From: Isosphaera sp.
GTDB lineage: Bacteria > Planctomycetota > Planctomycetia > Gemmatales > Gemmataceae
Length of the DNA stretch: 50,368 nt
Reading direction: 5' to 3'
Assembly (NCBI GenBank): GCA_013822345.1
Contig: PNKH01000055.1
Location: 1 to 50,368 of the forward strand
The position numbers were made by a program, and so were the translations under genes. Positions 48,885 through 50,368 of the stretch are shown here, piece after piece. Position 1 is the stretch's first letter. The number at the start of each line of letters is the position of its first letter. The notes beneath the pieces were generated by a model that saw nothing but the letters and a program-made list of their open reading frames with translations, ran no database searches and was not told the origin of the DNA.

Positions 48885-50255
48885 ATGTCCGACCGCCGCG
48901 ACTTCCTGAAGGGCACGACGCTCGGGGCCGGCGCCCTAGTGCTGGCCCCGCTCGTCCAGCAGGTTCAGGCCCAGGCCGCCGGCGCCGCCGCCCGGCCGAA
49001 GCGGTTCCTGTTCGTGGTCGAGGGGAACGGGCTGCCGCCGCACCAGGTCCAGCCGGTCGGCCTGACCCGGGCGAAGGAGGGCGACCGGGCGAAGCTGGTC
49101 GAGAAGCCGCTGGCCGACCACGCCTTGCCGGCCGCACTGGAGCCGCTGGCCGGGTGGAAGGACAAGGTGACGGTGGTGCAGGGGCTGAGCGGGCGCGTGG
49201 CCGGCGGCGGGCACTCGAACGACTTCGGGGCGCTCGGCTGCTACGCCGCGAAGGGCGGGGTCGGGAACAGCGGCGCCCCGCAGGCGGAGACGGTCGACGG
49301 GGCGCTGGCGCGGAAGCTGGGCGGGGTGTTCCCGCACGTCGGGCTGGGGATGAGCGGGCGGGCCGAGGACACCATCATCTACAACATCTCGGCGAGCGGC
49401 CGGAACGCCCCGCTGCCGACCCAGTGCCGCCCCGACCTCGCCTTCGGGCAGTTGTTCGGGAGCGTCGCCGGCGGGGCCGCCCGGCAGGAGTTCGTCGCCG
49501 AGGGGAACCTCCTCGACTTCCTGAAGGACGACATCCGGAAGCTGGAGGCGCGGGTCGGCGGGGCCGAGCGGGAGAAGTTGCAGCAGCACCTGGCCGCGTA
49601 CGAGGCGATGCACGCCCGGCAGGGGCGGATCGCGGCGGCCGAGGAGACGCTCCGCAAGGAGGCCCCGAAGGTCACCAACAAGTTCGCCAGCGAGGTCGAG
49701 ACGGAGCGCCTCGACGCCCAGTTCGAGCTGGCCGGGGCGGCCCTGGTCGGCGGGCTGACGAACGTCGTCACGATCTCCAGCGGGGCCGGGAACCCGTACT
49801 TCGGGGTGAAGTTCACCGGGCTGGGCATCGGCATCGGCAAGCACGGGATCGGCCACGGCGGGAGCTACAACGGGGTGACCGCCGACCAGATGTCGACCAA
49901 GATCCGGCGGTTCCACTTCGACCTGATCGCCCGGACGATGAAGAAGCTGGAGGCGGTCAAGGAGGGCGACGGGACGATGCTCGACAACACCCTGGTGGTG
50001 TACCTGTCGGACGCCGCCGAGGGCCACCACAGCCGGTGCTGGGAGTGGCCGATGGTGCTGGTCGGGAACCTCGGCGGGGCGCTGAAGGCCGGGCGGTACG
50101 TCGAGTACCCGTATTACGCGAAGAAGGGGCACAAGACGATCGGCAACCTGTACGCCACGCTGCTGCACGCGGCCGGCGAGAAGCGCGACTTCTTCGGGGT
50201 GAAGGACCCGAACCTGCCGGACCTCGACGGCCCGCTGCCAGAGCTGTTGTCCTGA
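48885..50255 (+). CDS. DUF1552 family protein with Tat leader
   Basis: 456 residues; GGAG precedes the ATG. The start SDRRDFLKGTTLGAGALVL is a twin-arginine signal (R4-R5), so the protein is folded and perhaps cofactor-loaded before export. The body matches DUF1552: RFLFVVEGNGLPPHQVQP, GLSGRVAGGGHSNDFGALGCY, YLSDAAEGHHSRCWEWPMVLVGNLGG and KGHKTIGNLYATLLHAAG, the last two recalling the alkaline-phosphatase-like fold of the related DUF1501 proteins. It follows the DUF1592-type gene by 86 bases and is almost certainly its partner. The function of the pair is unknown. Confidence 0.92.
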   Translation: MSDRRDFLKGTTLGAGALVLAPLVQQVQAQAAGAAARPKRFLFVVEGNGLPPHQVQPVGLTRAKEGDRAKLVEKPLADHALPAALEPLAGWKDKVTVVQGLSGRVAGGGHSNDFGALGCYAAKGGVGNSGAPQAETVDGALARKLGGVFPHVGLGMSGRAEDTIIYNISASGRNAPLPTQCRPDLAFGQLFGSVAGGAARQEFVAEGNLLDFLKDDIRKLEARVGGAEREKLQQHLAAYEAMHARQGRIAAAEETLRKEAPKVTNKFASEVETERLDAQFELAGAALVGGLTNVVTISSGAGNPYFGVKFTGLGIGIGKHGIGHGGSYNGVTADQMSTKIRRFHFDLIARTMKKLEAVKEGDGTMLDNTLVVYLSDAAEGHHSRCWEWPMVLVGNLGGALKAGRYVEYPYYAKKGHKTIGNLYATLLHAAGEKRDFFGVKDPNLPDLDGPLPELLS

Positions 50256-50282
50256 CCGGCTGCTCGGTTGAAATCCTGGGGG

Positions 50283-50368
50283 AAGGGCGGTGGGCCGGGA
50301 GGGCGAGGCTCCCGCCGAGCCGGAGCTCCGGCTCGGCGGGAGCCTCGCCCTCCCGGCCCACCGCCCTT
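50283..50368. repeat. Perfect 86-bp palindrome (family A) at the window edge
   Basis: Bases 50283-50325 are the exact reverse complement of 50326-50368, with no loop. The core GGGAGGGCGAGGCTCCCGCC is shared with three other copies; the outer AAGGGCGGTGGGCC is local. It begins 27 bases after the DUF1552 stop, and symmetry may continue beyond the window. Confidence 0.9.

Noticed and set aside
1-50368. CRISPR array or direct-repeat cluster
   Set aside because: Repeats found are inverted and dispersed; no evenly spaced direct repeats and no cas-like genes.

Overview
The window is very GC-rich, gene-dense DNA that reads as the chromosome of a planctomycete, most likely a Gemmataceae relative. The evidence is twelve S1 sulfatase-family genes, two DUF1559 prepilin-type proteins, a DUF1592/DUF1588/DUF1585 plus DUF1552 pair, a planctomycete-type extracellular leader (RLERLDDR), two sigma factors of the kinds expanded in this phylum, and long intergenic palindromes. 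Recognition of families is by eye and memory; no search was run.

Layout. (1) 1-1.7 kb: 5' part of a rhomboid protease, a 50-residue membrane protein with its own terminator, and a DtxR/MntR-type regulator, all on the minus strand. (2) 1.8-17 kb: a probable pectin-utilisation locus. Nine tightly packed minus-strand genes run from 16184 down to 3332: beta-helix/glycosidase-like protein, DUF1559 prepilin, two paralogous lipoproteins, GH127-type arabinofuranosidase, DUF5060/DUF4038 glycosidase and two polysaccharide lyase-1-type proteins, the longer carrying a DUF3826 tail. An ACS-type MFS transporter lies convergent at one end and a GntR/FCD regulator lies divergent at the other. The regulator and the operon share one palindromic stretch in which a promoter can be read on each strand. 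(3) 17-34 kb: a secreted protein of unknown function, a sulfatase-fold protein that has lost its catalytic residues, five minus-strand sulfatases, then divergently three plus-strand sulfatases with a PhoD-like phosphatase among them. (4) 34-38 kb: a second beta-helix / DUF1559 / lipoprotein set that repeats the core of the pectin operon. (5) 38.5-41.3 kb: a sulfatase divergent from an ECF sigma factor with a fused membrane segment and coiled-coil tail. (6) 41.3-50.3 kb: an operon of ECF sigma factor, FecR-WD40 membrane protein and two sulfatases, divergent from a cytochrome-like DUF1592-family protein and a Tat-exported DUF1552 protein. Two ECF-like promoters lie back to back between them and share a palindromic -35 region.

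How it may work together (inference): polysaccharide is cut outside or in the periplasm by lyases, glycosidases and sulfatases; uronates enter through the MFS carrier; a GntR protein controls the pectin block and an ECF/FecR-WD40 pair controls part of the sulfatase block. The beta-helix + DUF1559 + lipoprotein set occurs twice and is the best candidate for an undescribed surface or secretion module.

Nearly every larger gap holds a long inverted repeat. Several belong to recurring families; in one family the core is shared between copies while the flanks differ from copy to copy yet remain perfectly mirrored. No tRNA, rRNA, CRISPR array or insertion sequence was found.
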